A stretch of DNA of 64,000 nucleotides, taken from positions 1,426,001-1,490,000 of the forward strand of contig NZ_CP139145.1 in the NCBI RefSeq assembly GCF_034048115.1. The letters are read 5' to 3'. Shown here piece by piece: positions 15,709 through 24,323 of this stretch. This DNA comes from Pseudarthrobacter sp. IC2-21 (GTDB lineage: Bacteria; Actinomycetota; Actinomycetes; Actinomycetales; Micrococcaceae). How positions within the stretch are numbered: position 1 is the stretch's first letter; each line of letters begins with the position of its first letter. Both the position numbers and the translations under genes were made by a program. Below the pieces are notes generated by a model. That model did no database searches. It saw only the letters and a list, made by a program, of their open reading frames with translations, and was not told the origin of the DNA.

Positions 15709-16203
15709 TCACCCTGCGCCGGGACTGAGGGGCAGCAGGATGGACGGCCTTAGGTCCGTAACGAATTGCAGTGGATTGACGTAGTCATCTCCCCGCCTGA
15801 CTCCCCAATGGACGCAGCCGGGAGCGGGGCAGTGACCTGCTTGCACCGTGCCGATGATCTGGCCCTTGGTCACGACGTCTCCGGTGGCCAGCGCGCTGTC
15901 AACGGGTTCAAAGCTGCTGCGCAGGCCGCCACCGTGATCGATGGTGATCACGGGACGGTCGACGACGACGCCCACGAAGCTCACAGTGCCGGATGCCGGC
16001 GACGCGACCGGGCCGCCGTCGTCCGCTGCCTCCAGGTCCACGCCGCGATGCCCGCTCAGCCACGGTTTGTCCGGCGGGTCAAAGGCCCGGACCACGGCCG
16101 GCCTGGGCGTGAGCGGCCAGTCCCAGTCCGGGCGCGGGGCCGGTGCCTGGGGAACGGCGGCCGGCAGCAGGAGGACGGCAGCAAAGAGGAACGTTGCTTT
16201 CAT
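15709..16203 (-). CDS. M23-family (LytM) peptidase, secreted
   Basis: A 164-residue putative peptidoglycan endopeptidase. The N-terminus MKATFLFAAVLLLPAAVPQAPA is a signal peptide. The LytM domain follows with zinc-ligand motif HRGVDLEA (H-x3-D), a beta-rich core (ASGTVSFVGVVVDRPVITIDHG) and the second motif CVHWGVRRGDDYVNP (HxG type). Starting at ATG 16203 places the signal peptide at the N-terminus; upstream in-frame sequence shows no coding character. Small M23 genes beside rpsB are common in actinobacteria. Cell-wall hydrolysis is inferred from the family. Confidence 0.8.
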   Translation of the reverse strand: MKATFLFAAVLLLPAAVPQAPAPRPDWDWPLTPRPAVVRAFDPPDKPWLSGHRGVDLEAADDGGPVASPASGTVSFVGVVVDRPVITIDHGGGLRSSFEPVDSALATGDVVTKGQIIGTVQAGHCPAPGCVHWGVRRGDDYVNPLQFVTDLRPSILLPLSPGAG

Positions 16204-16604
16204 CTGCCCAGCGTTCCGTACGGATTCTGCCGCCGCGAGGGCCCCGTGCTGCCATGTGGAAAACGCCCTCCCGCGGAGCCGATGCTGTCCGGCGTATATC
16301 GGCGCCTGTAGTACACTTGGTGGAGCAGTTTGCTGTGCCCTCAACGTGTATGCGTCGGCACGCCTCATTCAGGAATGCGGGGGAACAGCAGCTGACTACG
16401 CGCATCCAGACCTCCACCTGAAGCCCCGGCTTTCTTGTGGAGGATTGTGCCCCTTGCGGTCAGGACCCCGGTCCTGATGAGGGTCGCAATGGATGCCAGG
16501 AGCACGGCCCGCCTTGGGTCACGCTAATCAACCGTCAACTATTGGCAGGGTAAGAGAATCTGAAAAGGTTCTCTCATGAATGACCTGCCGGAAGGAGCGT
16601 CGGC
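16204..16604. other. 401-bp gene-free control region of rpsB
   Basis: No gene is visible. A plausible rpsB promoter has -10 TACACT at 16312-16317. A perfect hairpin follows (TCAGGAC-CCCG-GTCCTGA, 16460-16477), then a second hairpin at 16553-16574 and the GGAAGGAG ribosome site at 16590-16597. A second possible -10 (TAAGAG) overlaps the second hairpin. The start of the divergent M23 gene is at the left end. Confidence 0.55.
16553..16574 (+). promoter_or_regulatory. Leader hairpin with GAAA tetraloop before rpsB
   Basis: AGAGAATCT and AGGTTCTCT pair over 9 bp (one T-G wobble) around GAAA, 15 bases before the rpsB ribosome-binding site. In many bacteria S2 represses its own rpsB-tsf mRNA; this is a candidate element, unproven. 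Confidence 0.5.
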
Positions 16605-17504
16605 ATGCCCGTCGTAACTATGCGCCAGCTGCTTGACAGCGGCGTCCACTTTGGACACCAGACCCGCCGTTGGAACCCGAAGATGAAGCGATTCATCTTC
16701 ACGGAGCGCAACGGCATCTACATCATCGACCTGCAGCAGTCGCTGTCCTACATCGACCGCGCCTACGAGTTCGTCAAGGCCACCGTTGCACACGGCGGCA
16801 CCGTACTCTTCGTCGGCACCAAGAAGCAGGCCCAGGAAGCAATTGCTGAGCAGGCAACCCGCGTTGGCCAGCCCTACGTGAACCAGCGCTGGCTCGGCGG
16901 TATGCTGACCAACTTCCAGACCGTTTCCAAGCGCATCCAGCGCATGAAGGAACTGGAAGAAATCGACTTCGACGACGTCGCCGGTTCCGCGTACACCAAG
17001 AAGGAACTGCTGCTCCTTCGCCGTGAACTCACCAAGCTGGAGACCAACCTCGGCGGTATCCGCAACCTGACCAAGGCACCCTCCGTGCTCTGGATCGTGG
17101 ACACCAAGAAGGAACACCTGGCTGTTGACGAAGCCAAGAAGCTGAACATCCCGGTTGTGGCCATCCTGGACACCAACTGCGATCCTGACGAAGTCGACTT
17201 CCCGATCCCGGGCAACGACGACGCCATCCGCTCCGTGAACCTGTTGACCCGCGTTGTCGCGGACGCCGTTGCTGAGGGCCTCATCGCCCGCAACCAGCGT
17301 GCAACCGGCACCACCGAAGCTCCGGAAGAGCCGCTGGCTGAGTGGGAGCGCGAGCTCCTCGAAGGCAGCAAGACCGAAGAAGCTCCCGCAGCTGCTGCTC
17401 CGGCAGAGGAAGCACCCGCTGCTCCCGCTGCCGAGGAAGCTGCTCCGGTTGCAGAGGAAGCTCCGGCTGCTGCGGAAACGCCCGCCGCCGACGCGGACAA
17501 GTAA
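16605..17504 (+). CDS. rpsB: 30S ribosomal protein S2
   Basis: A 299-residue S2, part of the small ribosomal subunit head region. The N-terminus [21 protein letters not shown] and the segments [24 protein letters not shown] and [10 protein letters not shown] are invariant family features. After about residue 255 comes a 45-residue Ala/Pro/Glu tail typical of high-GC actinobacterial S2. GGAAGGAG lies eight bases before ATG. It is first in the rpsB-tsf pair. Confidence 0.98.
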   Translation: MPVVTMRQLLDSGVHFGHQTRRWNPKMKRFIFTERNGIYIIDLQQSLSYIDRAYEFVKATVAHGGTVLFVGTKKQAQEAIAEQATRVGQPYVNQRWLGGMLTNFQTVSKRIQRMKELEEIDFDDVAGSAYTKKELLLLRRELTKLETNLGGIRNLTKAPSVLWIVDTKKEHLAVDEAKKLNIPVVAILDTNCDPDEVDFPIPGNDDAIRSVNLLTRVVADAVAEGLIARNQRATGTTEAPEEPLAEWERELLEGSKTEEAPAAAAPAEEAPAAPAAEEAAPVAEEAPAAAETPAADADK

Positions 17505-17553
17505 AACAAAGTAAATCCGGATTCTCCGGCGCTGTCCGCAGCTCCGGATCACT

Positions 17554-17592
17554 GACAGGATGGCGGCTCACCCGGTGAGCCGCTGTCCTGTC
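17554..17592 (+). terminator. Strong stem-loop between rpsB and tsf
   Basis: GACAGGA and GCGGCTCA on the left pair with TGAGCCGC and TCCTGTC on the right; a symmetric TG/TG internal mismatch and a CCCGG loop remain. Without a T run it may attenuate, process or stabilise the mRNA rather than end it. Confidence 0.6.
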
Positions 17593-17633
17593 GGTCCGTA
17601 CACCACATAAATTTTCTAGACAGAGGGGTTCAC

Positions 17634-18470
17634 ATGGCGAACTACACTGCCGCTGATATCAAGGCACTGCGCGAGCGCACCGGCGCCGGCATGATGGATG
17701 TCAAGAAGGCTCTCGACGAAGCCAACGGTGACGCCGAGAAGGCCATCGAAATCATCCGCATCAAGGGCCTCAAGGGCGCTACGAAGCGCGAAGGCCGCTC
17801 CACCGCTGAAGGCCTGGTGGCCGCGAAGGTCAGCAACGGCGTCGGCGTCATGATCGAGGTCAACTGCGAGACCGACTTCGTTGCCAAGGCTGACAAGTTC
17901 ATCCAGCTGGCCGACAAGGTCCTGGCCGTGGCTGTGGAGTCCGGCGCTGCCGATCTCGACACCCTCCTCGCCACCGAAGTTGACGGCAAGCCGCTCTCCG
18001 AGGTTGTCGTCGAAGAAGGCGCCATCCTGGGCGAAAAGGTTGTTGTCCGCCGCATCTCCCGCATCGAGGGCGGCACGGTTGACGCATACCTGCACAAGAC
18101 CTCCAAGGACCTCCCGGCCCAGGTTGGTGTCCTGTTCGCTGTTGACGGTGAAGGCGAAGCCGCCGCTAGCGCAGCGCACGACGTTGCAGTCCACATCGCT
18201 GCAATGTCCCCGAACTACCTGACCCGCGAAGACGTTCCGGCTGAGCTGGTTGAGTCTGAGCGTCGCATCGCCGAGGAGACTGCCAAGGCTGAAGGCAAGC
18301 CCGAGGCAGCCATGACCAAGATTGTGGAAGGCCGCGTGACGGGCTTCTACAAGGGCGAGGTCCTGGTTGACCAGGCATTTGCCAAGGATGCCAAGAAGTC
18401 TGTGGCGCAGGTCCTCGAAGAGGCCGGTGTCAAGGGCACGTCCTTCGCACGCTTCCGCGTCGGCTCCTAG
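17634..18470 (+). CDS. tsf: Elongation factor Ts
   Basis: A 278-residue EF-Ts, the guanine-nucleotide exchange factor for EF-Tu. The UBA-like N-terminus (YTAADIKALRERTGAGMMDVKKAL) contains the TGAGMMDCKKAL-type signature. The dimer/Tu-binding core follows (VEVNCETDFVAK-like IEVNCETDFVAKAD, about 65-78), and a full-length C-terminal part ends FARFRVGS. It lies downstream of rpsB across a hairpin, the usual arrangement. AGAGGGG precedes ATG. Confidence 0.98.
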   Translation: MANYTAADIKALRERTGAGMMDVKKALDEANGDAEKAIEIIRIKGLKGATKREGRSTAEGLVAAKVSNGVGVMIEVNCETDFVAKADKFIQLADKVLAVAVESGAADLDTLLATEVDGKPLSEVVVEEGAILGEKVVVRRISRIEGGTVDAYLHKTSKDLPAQVGVLFAVDGEGEAAASAAHDVAVHIAAMSPNYLTREDVPAELVESERRIAEETAKAEGKPEAAMTKIVEGRVTGFYKGEVLVDQAFAKDAKKSVAQVLEEAGVKGTSFARFRVGS

Positions 18471-18478
18471 TCGAATCC

Positions 18479-18516
18479 GCAAAAGGGGCGGCCACTTCGG
18501 TGGCCGCCCCTTTTGC
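18479..18516 (+). terminator. Terminator after tsf
   Basis: A perfect 17-bp stem, 18479-18495 with 18500-18516, with a TTCG tetraloop, A-run on the left and T-run on the right. Confidence 0.92.
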
Positions 18517-18597
18517 ATGCACCGGGTCACGGCCGGATGAGACCTTTGGCCGTCCGGCACGATAACCTTTTTCAGAGTCAACAACGGGAAGGCACCC

Positions 18598-19335
18598 ATG
18601 GAAGCCGTCAATACTTCAAGCCAGCCGGACAAGAACCGGCGCCGCGTCCTCCTGAAGCTCTCAGGTGAGGTCTTCGGCGGCGGAAAGCTGGGCGTTGATC
18701 CCGACACAGTCCGCGGTGTGGCCAAGCAGATCGCCGCAGCCGTTCCCGACGTCGAAGTTGCCATCGTGGTGGGTGGCGGCAACTTCTTCCGCGGAGCCGA
18801 ACTGTCCCAAAGCGGTATGGACCGCTCGCGTGCTGACTACATGGGCATGCTCGGCACCGTCATGAACTGCCTGGCCCTCCAGGACTTCCTGGAGCAGGCC
18901 GGCGTGGAGACCAGGGTCCAGAGCGCCATCACCATGGGCCAGGTCGCCGAGGCATACATTCCCCGCCGCGCCATCCGCCACATGGAAAAGGGCCGCGTAG
19001 TCATCTTCGGGGCCGGCGCCGGACTGCCCTATTTCTCCACCGATACGGTCGCTGCCCAGCGGGCCCTCGAAGTTCACGCCGATGTTGTGCTGATGGCCAA
19101 GAGCGGCGTGGACGCCGTTTACACCGCCGACCCGAAGAAGGATCCGGAGGCCGAGCGTCTGGACACCCTGAGCTACGACGACGCCCTGCGCCGGGACATC
19201 CGCGTGATGGACCAGACTGCGATGACCATGTGCAAGGACAACAACCTGTCCATGGTGGTCTTCGGGATGGAAGGCGAAGGGAACGTTACCCGCGCCATCC
19301 GGGGGGAAAAGCTGGGAACCCTGGTGACCCCCTAG
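18598..19335 (+). CDS. pyrH: Uridylate kinase
   Basis: A 245-residue bacterial-type UMP kinase of the amino-acid-kinase fold, which makes UDP from UMP and ATP. It has KLSGEVFGG near residue 20, [10 protein letters not shown] (about 59-68), a [14 protein letters not shown] stretch, and [14 protein letters not shown] with [14 protein letters not shown] for nucleotide binding. An extra 18-residue polar N-terminus precedes the core. The gene follows the tsf terminator and has its own upstream region with GGGAAGG before ATG. Next in the conserved order is frr. Confidence 0.97.
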   Translation: MEAVNTSSQPDKNRRRVLLKLSGEVFGGGKLGVDPDTVRGVAKQIAAAVPDVEVAIVVGGGNFFRGAELSQSGMDRSRADYMGMLGTVMNCLALQDFLEQAGVETRVQSAITMGQVAEAYIPRRAIRHMEKGRVVIFGAGAGLPYFSTDTVAAQRALEVHADVVLMAKSGVDAVYTADPKKDPEAERLDTLSYDDALRRDIRVMDQTAMTMCKDNNLSMVVFGMEGEGNVTRAIRGEKLGTLVTP

Positions 19336-19342
19336 CTACGGC

Positions 19343-19348
19343 TAGGAT
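19343..19348 (+). promoter_or_regulatory. -10 element upstream of frr
   Basis: TAGGAT eight bases after the pyrH stop, giving a leader of about 105 nt before frr. No clear -35 element. Confidence 0.4.
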
Positions 19349-19457
19349 GATTTCAGCACCGTTCCACGCCGCTGGCATGGCCAGCGATGGAACCAGGAAC
19401 ACTGAACCACGATTGTGCAGCCGGTACGGGTATTGCACTGATTTCTGAGGAGAGACC

Positions 19458-20015
19458 GTGATCGAAGAAACCTTGCTCGAAGCCGAAGAGAAGATGGACA
19501 AGGCTGTCGAGGTAGCCAAGGAAGACTTCGCCTCGATCCGCACCGGGCGGGCGAATCCCGGCCTCTACAACAAGGTACTGGTGGACTACTACGGCTCGCC
19601 AACGCCGCTGCAGCAGCTCGCGTCCTTCGCCATCCCGGACGCCCGCACCATCCTCATCACCCCGTTCGACAAGACGGCCCTGCGGGATATCGAACGCGCC
19701 CTGAGCGACTCCGAGGTGGGCGCGAATCCGTCCAACGACGGCAACGTCATCAGGATCACCATCCCTGACCTGACGCAGGAGCGCCGCAAGGAGTACGTCA
19801 AGATCGTCAAGACCAAGGGCGAGGACGCGAAGATCTCCATCCGCAACATCCGCCGCAAGGCCAAGGAAACGCTGGACAAGCTGGTCAAGGATGGCGAAGC
19901 GGGCGAAGACGAAGGCAGCCGGGCCGAGAAGGAACTTGATGCCCTGACCAAGGCTCACGTTGACGGCATCGACGAGCTGCTCAAGCGCAAGGAAGCAGAG
20001 CTGCTCGAAGTCTGA
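19458..20015 (+). CDS. frr: Ribosome recycling factor
   Basis: A 185-residue RRF, which with EF-G splits post-termination ribosomes. Family features: [24 protein letters not shown], the ITPFDK segment, [18 protein letters not shown] and the long C-terminal helix. GAGGAGA lies before GTG 19458. Its stop overlaps the cdsA start (TGATG). Confidence 0.98.
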   Translation: MIEETLLEAEEKMDKAVEVAKEDFASIRTGRANPGLYNKVLVDYYGSPTPLQQLASFAIPDARTILITPFDKTALRDIERALSDSEVGANPSNDGNVIRITIPDLTQERRKEYVKIVKTKGEDAKISIRNIRRKAKETLDKLVKDGEAGEDEGSRAEKELDALTKAHVDGIDELLKRKEAELLEV

Positions 20016-20938
20016 TGAGCCAGGCAGAGCAAGCCCCCGCACAAAGGGCGCGCACGAAGGGGAAACAGCCGCGGACCAACCCGACGCCCAAGGCCGGCCG
20101 GAATCTTCCGGCGGCAATTGTGGTGGGTCTGGCCATGCTGATCGGTGTGCTCGGTGGGCTGCTCTTCCTTCCACTCGGTTTCGTCGCCGTCACGACGGGG
20201 TTTGCCATCTTCGGTGTCTGGGAGATTTTCCGCGCCCTGGAGGCGAACGGAACCCGGATGCCGATTGTCCCGGTCATGGTGGGCACCATCGCGATGCCGT
20301 TCGCGGCCTACTTCGGTGGCCTGGAAAGCCTGCTCTTCGCCATGCTTCTGAGCTGCGTGGCCGTGCTGCTGTGGCGGTCGGTGGAAAGCCCGGCCGGATC
20401 GGCGAACAGCATCTTTGCCGGAGTTTTCACACTCGGCTGGGTGCCGTTCTTCATCGGCTTCGCGTCGCTGCCGCTGCACGCGGCCGGTGTCGCCGCCCCG
20501 GTAGGACTCTGGCCCGGCGGGACCATTCCGCCTGGAGCGTGGCAAGTGGCGGTCATGCTGCTGCTGGTGGTCTCCAACGACACGTTCGGTTACCTCGTGG
20601 GCGCGTCCCTCGGCAAGCACCCCATGGCGCCGAAAATCAGCCCCAAGAAATCCTGGGAAGGGTTTGCGGGCTCCATCGCCGGGGCAACGCTGGTGGGAGT
20701 TCTTGCCTGTATCTTCATCCTCGACCGGCCCTGGTGGGTGGGGGTGATCCTGGCCGTCAGCCTGGTCGCCGCCTCCACCGCGGGAGACCTCGCCGAGTCC
20801 ATGGTCAAGCGGGAACTCGGCATCAAGGACATGAGCAGCATCCTGCCCGGACACGGCGGCGTCATGGACCGGCTGGACTCAATCGTCTTTGCCTCGCCCG
20901 TGGCATTCGTCCTTTTCGCCACGGTCTCGGGTGTCTGA
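20015..20938 (+). CDS. cdsA: Phosphatidate cytidylyltransferase
   Basis: A 307-residue polytopic CDP-diacylglycerol synthase, which converts phosphatidate and CTP to the precursor of all phospholipids. About eight membrane helices follow a basic, disordered 40-residue N-terminus. The C-terminal signature is present: S-x3-KR-x4-KD with PGHGGVMDRLDS (about residues 250-285). Translation is coupled to frr by a TGATG overlap. Together with the CDP-alcohol phosphatidyltransferase at 8152 it covers consecutive steps of phospholipid synthesis. Confidence 0.95.
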   Translation: MSQAEQAPAQRARTKGKQPRTNPTPKAGRNLPAAIVVGLAMLIGVLGGLLFLPLGFVAVTTGFAIFGVWEIFRALEANGTRMPIVPVMVGTIAMPFAAYFGGLESLLFAMLLSCVAVLLWRSVESPAGSANSIFAGVFTLGWVPFFIGFASLPLHAAGVAAPVGLWPGGTIPPGAWQVAVMLLLVVSNDTFGYLVGASLGKHPMAPKISPKKSWEGFAGSIAGATLVGVLACIFILDRPWWVGVILAVSLVAASTAGDLAESMVKRELGIKDMSSILPGHGGVMDRLDSIVFASPVAFVLFATVSGV

Positions 20939-20982
20939 GCCCTGGCCACCTGATTACGACCGCCGACCTCGCCGGACATCGC

Positions 20983-21001
20983 GGCACCATAGAATGGTGC
21001 C
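20983..21001 (+). promoter_or_regulatory. Palindrome spanning a -10 box before the DivIVA-repeat gene
   Basis: GGCACCAT and ATGGTGCC are perfect 8-bp arms around AGA, and TAGAAT (20990-20995) lies across the centre. This reads as a promoter with an operator on its -10, or a leader hairpin. Confidence 0.5.
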
Positions 21002-21037
21002 CACCTGACCCAGCTGAAAAGCAACAAAGGAACAACA

Positions 21038-21622
21038 GTGGCATTGGATTTTCAACGGAAAATTCCCGCGTCGTTTGAGCGCGTGCGGGGCAATGAGTTT
21101 GGTTACAACGCCAAGCAGGTGGATCAGTTCCTGCAGCGTGCCAAGGTGGCCCTTGAGACACCCAAGGCTGCCAGCCATGCTGTCAGCAGCTCGGATGTCC
21201 GCAGCGTCTCCTTTGACCCGGTCAAGGGCGGCTACTCCGCAGCGGTGGTGGACGCTGCCTTGGACCGCCTCGAAGATGCTTTCGCGCGCCGCGAACGGGA
21301 CGAACTCATTGCCGCCCGGGGCGAGGATGCCTGGCTCCGTGAGATCGGAAACCTGTCCGGCGTCCTCCGGGGACGCCTGCACCGGCCGGACGGGGAACGC
21401 TTCCGGCGCCCCACCAGGAAAAAGACCCGCAGCTACAACGTCTCGGACGTAGACAAGCTCTGCCATAGCCTGATCGGCTACCTTGAGGAGGACCAGCCGC
21501 TCAGCGTGGACAGTATCCGCCGGGCAGTCTTCCGCCCCGCGGCGGGCCAGGATGGCTACGAGGAAACCCAGGTTGATGCGTTCCTGGACCGCGTGGTGGA
21601 ACTCATGGCAGCCATCGACTAG
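21038..21622 (+). CDS. DivIVA-motif repeat protein
   Basis: A 194-residue protein with four copies of the short DivIVA N-terminal motif (F..v..GY....VD.FL): FERVRGNEFGYNAKQVDQFL (13-32), VSFDPVKGGYSAAVVDAAL (57-75), a degenerate SYNVSDVDKLCHSLIGYL, and AGQDGYEETQVDAFLDRVV near the C-terminus. It lacks the long coiled coil of true DivIVA/Wag31. In DivIVA this motif binds curved membrane at poles; a role in membrane or septum localisation is inferred. The gene is behind cdsA with its own palindromic promoter. Confidence 0.75.
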   Translation: MALDFQRKIPASFERVRGNEFGYNAKQVDQFLQRAKVALETPKAASHAVSSSDVRSVSFDPVKGGYSAAVVDAALDRLEDAFARRERDELIAARGEDAWLREIGNLSGVLRGRLHRPDGERFRRPTRKKTRSYNVSDVDKLCHSLIGYLEEDQPLSVDSIRRAVFRPAAGQDGYEETQVDAFLDRVVELMAAID

Positions 21623-21645
21623 CGAGGCCGCAGGGCGCCGTCTCC

Positions 21646-21664
21646 GCTGGCGGTATGCGCCAGC
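21646..21664. terminator. Weak hairpin between convergent genes
   Basis: GCTGGCG-GTATG-CGCCAGC, a 7-bp perfect stem between the DivIVA-repeat gene and the convergent membrane protein gene; no T run. Confidence 0.45.
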
Positions 21665-21680
21665 CAGGCCGCGGAGGCTC

Positions 21681-22394
21681 CTAGCGAGCGTCGCGAGGTG
21701 TCGCCGGGTCCGACGGCGTGGGCGAGACGGGCGTGTAGTCGCGCCAGAACGAGGCATAGGACCTGTAGCCGTGGATCGAAGACCCGGCCAGGAAGGCCAG
21801 TCCGGCCGTGGCCGCCGCAGCGGCGGCCATGCCCGTACCGGCACCGAGGACGGACGCCAGCAGCCCGGCCAGTATGGCGATGAGCGCGGAGTTCACTGTA
21901 TGGATGAAGACCATGCTGCTGCCTGCGACGTGGCTCCACGAACTCCGCCGGCCCAGGAAATAGTATGTCTGCACGGAGCCGGACTGGTCGTCATGGGGAG
22001 AAGCCATGATGAACTTCGTAATACCGGGGTCCAGTTCGACGTAGGCCGCCCGGAGCCTGTTCATGGCAAGCACATACATGATGTCTTCGGCGGCGACGTT
22101 GAGCACCCGGACCTGGGTGAGCAGGCCCACCATCAAGTCCGTGAACAGCACCACTCCGGCCAGCAGGAGGAAAATATCCGAGAACCTGGTGGCCTGACCC
22201 ACCAGGGCGAGGCTCACCAGACTGGCGGAGGTCAAGGTCAGGAACATGCTGATGCGTGTGAGGACTTCGCCCTGCGTCGTGCTGCGGGATGCCAGCAGGC
22301 TCCAGTGTTCGGTGGCGAGCAGTTGCGCCCGGACCGAAGGTGGCACGTTGTCCGGGGCGCCGTCGCCCGGGCTGAATCCGTCCTGCGGGGACAT
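21681..22394 (-). CDS. Four-helix membrane protein of unknown function
   Basis: A 237-residue protein. After a polar N-terminus comes LLATEHWSLLASRSTTQGE, a phrase I associate with an uncharacterised actinobacterial family, then two helices (about 50-95), a hydrophilic middle with LRAAYVELDPGITKF, and two more helices (about 160-210). ATG 22394 (MSPQDGF) is chosen; longer starts add sequence without coding character. It is transcribed from the minus strand and is convergent with the DivIVA-repeat gene. No catalytic or transport motif seen. Confidence 0.65.
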   Translation of the reverse strand: MSPQDGFSPGDGAPDNVPPSVRAQLLATEHWSLLASRSTTQGEVLTRISMFLTLTSASLVSLALVGQATRFSDIFLLLAGVVLFTDLMVGLLTQVRVLNVAAEDIMYVLAMNRLRAAYVELDPGITKFIMASPHDDQSGSVQTYYFLGRRSSWSHVAGSSMVFIHTVNSALIAILAGLLASVLGAGTGMAAAAAATAGLAFLAGSSIHGYRSYASFWRDYTPVSPTPSDPATPRDAR

Positions 22395-22501
22395 GCCGCC
22401 ATTGTCCACCCTCGCGGCTGCATGCGCGAGTGCCATCGCGAGGATTGCTTGGGGCCGGCGCCTGGCTTCCAACCTCTTCCGAGCTACCGCTGGCGTGGGG
22501 C

Positions 22502-23965
22502 TCAGCGTTCGGTGGCCAGCGGCCGTTCAGGCGTGTGCAGCCGTGTCATGACCCGGGTCATGGTTTTGGGAATCCGGTCTTTGGTGCCGCGGGAGACCAA
22601 CACCATGACCGCAAAGGCGGCCGGTACCGTCCATGCCGCCGGCTGGGCCAGCCAGAACGGTGTGCCCGCACCCAGGACGGCCCCGCACACCATCGCCCCG
22701 CCGCAAAGAACGGCGCCCGTCACCATCCCGGCGATAGCGCCGGTATCGGTCAGCCCGCGCCACCAGATGCCCAAGAGCAGCACAGGGCACACGGTGGATG
22801 CCGTGAAGGCGAACACCAGGCCCACGCTGCCGGCAAGGGCCAAGGAATCAGTGGTCACGGCGAAGCCCAGCGGGACGATGGCGGAAATGACTGCCGCAAG
22901 ACGGAAACCGCGGACGCCGCCGCCGAGTACGTCCTGGCTGATGACCCCGGCCAGGGAAACCACCAGGCCCGAGGTGGTGGAAAGGAAAGCAGCAAAAGCC
23001 CCGGCAACCACCAACGCCGAAAGCAGGTCCCCGGCGGTGCCGCCGATCAGCTGTCCCGGCAGCAGCAGAACCACGGCGTCGGCCCGTCCCGACCTGGCGA
23101 GCTCCGGCGCGAACATCCTCCCCGCCAGTCCGTAGGCGGTCGGGAAGAGGTAGAACACCGAGAGCAGGCCAAGCACGATCAGGGTGGTCCGCCGCGCCGA
23201 ACTGCCGTCGGGATTTGTATAGAACCGCACCAGGACATGGGGGAGTCCCAGGGTCCCGAACAGCAGGGCCACCAGCAGTGAGACGTTCTGGTAGGCGCCG
23301 GCGGGAGCCATTCCGGTGGGGTTCACGGCCGCGGGTGCCACCGCGGCGGTGCCGTCGCCGGCCAGCGTGAAAACGATGAACAGAACCGGAACGGCCAGAG
23401 CGGTGAGCTTCAGCCAGTACTGGAACGCCTGGACAAAGGTGATTGAGCGCATGCCGCCTGCAACCACGGTCAGGCACACCACAACGACCACAGCCACTGA
23501 GCCCACCCAGGGTGGCAGTCCGGTGGTGATCCGGATGGTGAGGGCTGCGCCGTGGAGCTGCGGCACAATGTACAGCCAGCCCACCACAACCACCACCAGA
23601 CTGGTCACCCGCCGCACGGCACGCGAATCCAGCCTGGCTTCCGTGAAGTCAGGAATGGTGTATGCCCCGGACCGGCGCAGCGGGGCCGCCACAAACAGCA
23701 GCAACATCAGGTACCCGGCGGTGTAGCCCACGGGGAACCACAGCGCGTCTGTTCCCGAGAGCAGGATCAGCCCTGCCACTCCCAAAAAGCTGGCCGCTGA
23801 CAGGTACTCGCCCCCGATGGCCGAGGCATTCCACCACGGCCGGACTGTCCGGGAAGCTACATAGAAATCGCCGGTGGTGCGGGAAACCCGCAGTCCGTAA
23901 AAGCCGATCACGGCGGTGGCCACGGACACCACAACAAGGGCCACCACGCCGACTGCGGGATTCAT
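22502..23965 (-). CDS. Sodium:solute symporter (SSS family)
   Basis: A 487-residue, about 13-helix Na+/solute symporter. The diagnostic helix is ASAIGGEYLSAASFLGVAGL (about 48-67). It also has GTLGLPHVLVRFYT, typical of the acetate/pyruvate (ActP/MctC) branch, and CPVLLLGIWW. ATG 23965 is used, seven bases after the small membrane gene that precedes it on the same strand. Substrate is probably a short monocarboxylate, by similarity and by context with the LytS/LytTR pair upstream and the second symporter across the divergent promoter. Confidence 0.9.
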   Translation of the reverse strand: MNPAVGVVALVVVSVATAVIGFYGLRVSRTTGDFYVASRTVRPWWNASAIGGEYLSAASFLGVAGLILLSGTDALWFPVGYTAGYLMLLLFVAAPLRRSGAYTIPDFTEARLDSRAVRRVTSLVVVVVGWLYIVPQLHGAALTIRITTGLPPWVGSVAVVVVVCLTVVAGGMRSITFVQAFQYWLKLTALAVPVLFIVFTLAGDGTAAVAPAAVNPTGMAPAGAYQNVSLLVALLFGTLGLPHVLVRFYTNPDGSSARRTTLIVLGLLSVFYLFPTAYGLAGRMFAPELARSGRADAVVLLLPGQLIGGTAGDLLSALVVAGAFAAFLSTTSGLVVSLAGVISQDVLGGGVRGFRLAAVISAIVPLGFAVTTDSLALAGSVGLVFAFTASTVCPVLLLGIWWRGLTDTGAIAGMVTGAVLCGGAMVCGAVLGAGTPFWLAQPAAWTVPAAFAVMVLVSRGTKDRIPKTMTRVMTRLHTPERPLATER

Positions 23966-23972
23966 CGGGAGA

Positions 23973-24323
23973 TCACTTGTCCCCGGCCAGGTCGCGGTAC
24001 CTGGCCTCGTTCCGTGCAGCCGAGCGGATGAAGAGCCAGGCGCTGAGTCCGATGACAGGGTAGATCCCGGCGCCCAGCAACAGCCATTCGAAGGGGATTC
24101 CCCACAGCCGGGTATCGGCAAGGCCGGGCACGGCTGCCAGCAACACGGGGAAGGCGCCCAGGATCAGCATGAAGCCGATGGCCACCACAAGGGCAAGGCG
24201 CAGCTGGGAACGGATCAGGGACCGGACGAAGACCTGTCCCACCTCGGACTCCTCCGCCGCCTCCCGTGTTTCTCCGGCCGGGCGGGGTACCGCGCGCGGG
24301 GCGGTAACGCGGACCCGTGTCAT
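23973..24323 (-). CDS. Small membrane protein, DUF485-like symporter partner
   Basis: A 116-residue protein with a polar N-terminus and two membrane helices (about 45-68 and 82-102). The second ends IYPVIGLSAWLFIRSAARNEARYRDL, the layout of DUF485-type proteins that accompany acetate-class SSS symporters. ATG 24323 overlaps the stop of the LytTR regulator (ATGA). The symporter starts seven bases downstream, so regulator, small protein and symporter form one translation chain. It probably assembles with that symporter; inference. Confidence 0.72.
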   Translation of the reverse strand: MTRVRVTAPRAVPRPAGETREAAEESEVGQVFVRSLIRSQLRLALVVAIGFMLILGAFPVLLAAVPGLADTRLWGIPFEWLLLGAGIYPVIGLSAWLFIRSAARNEARYRDLAGDK

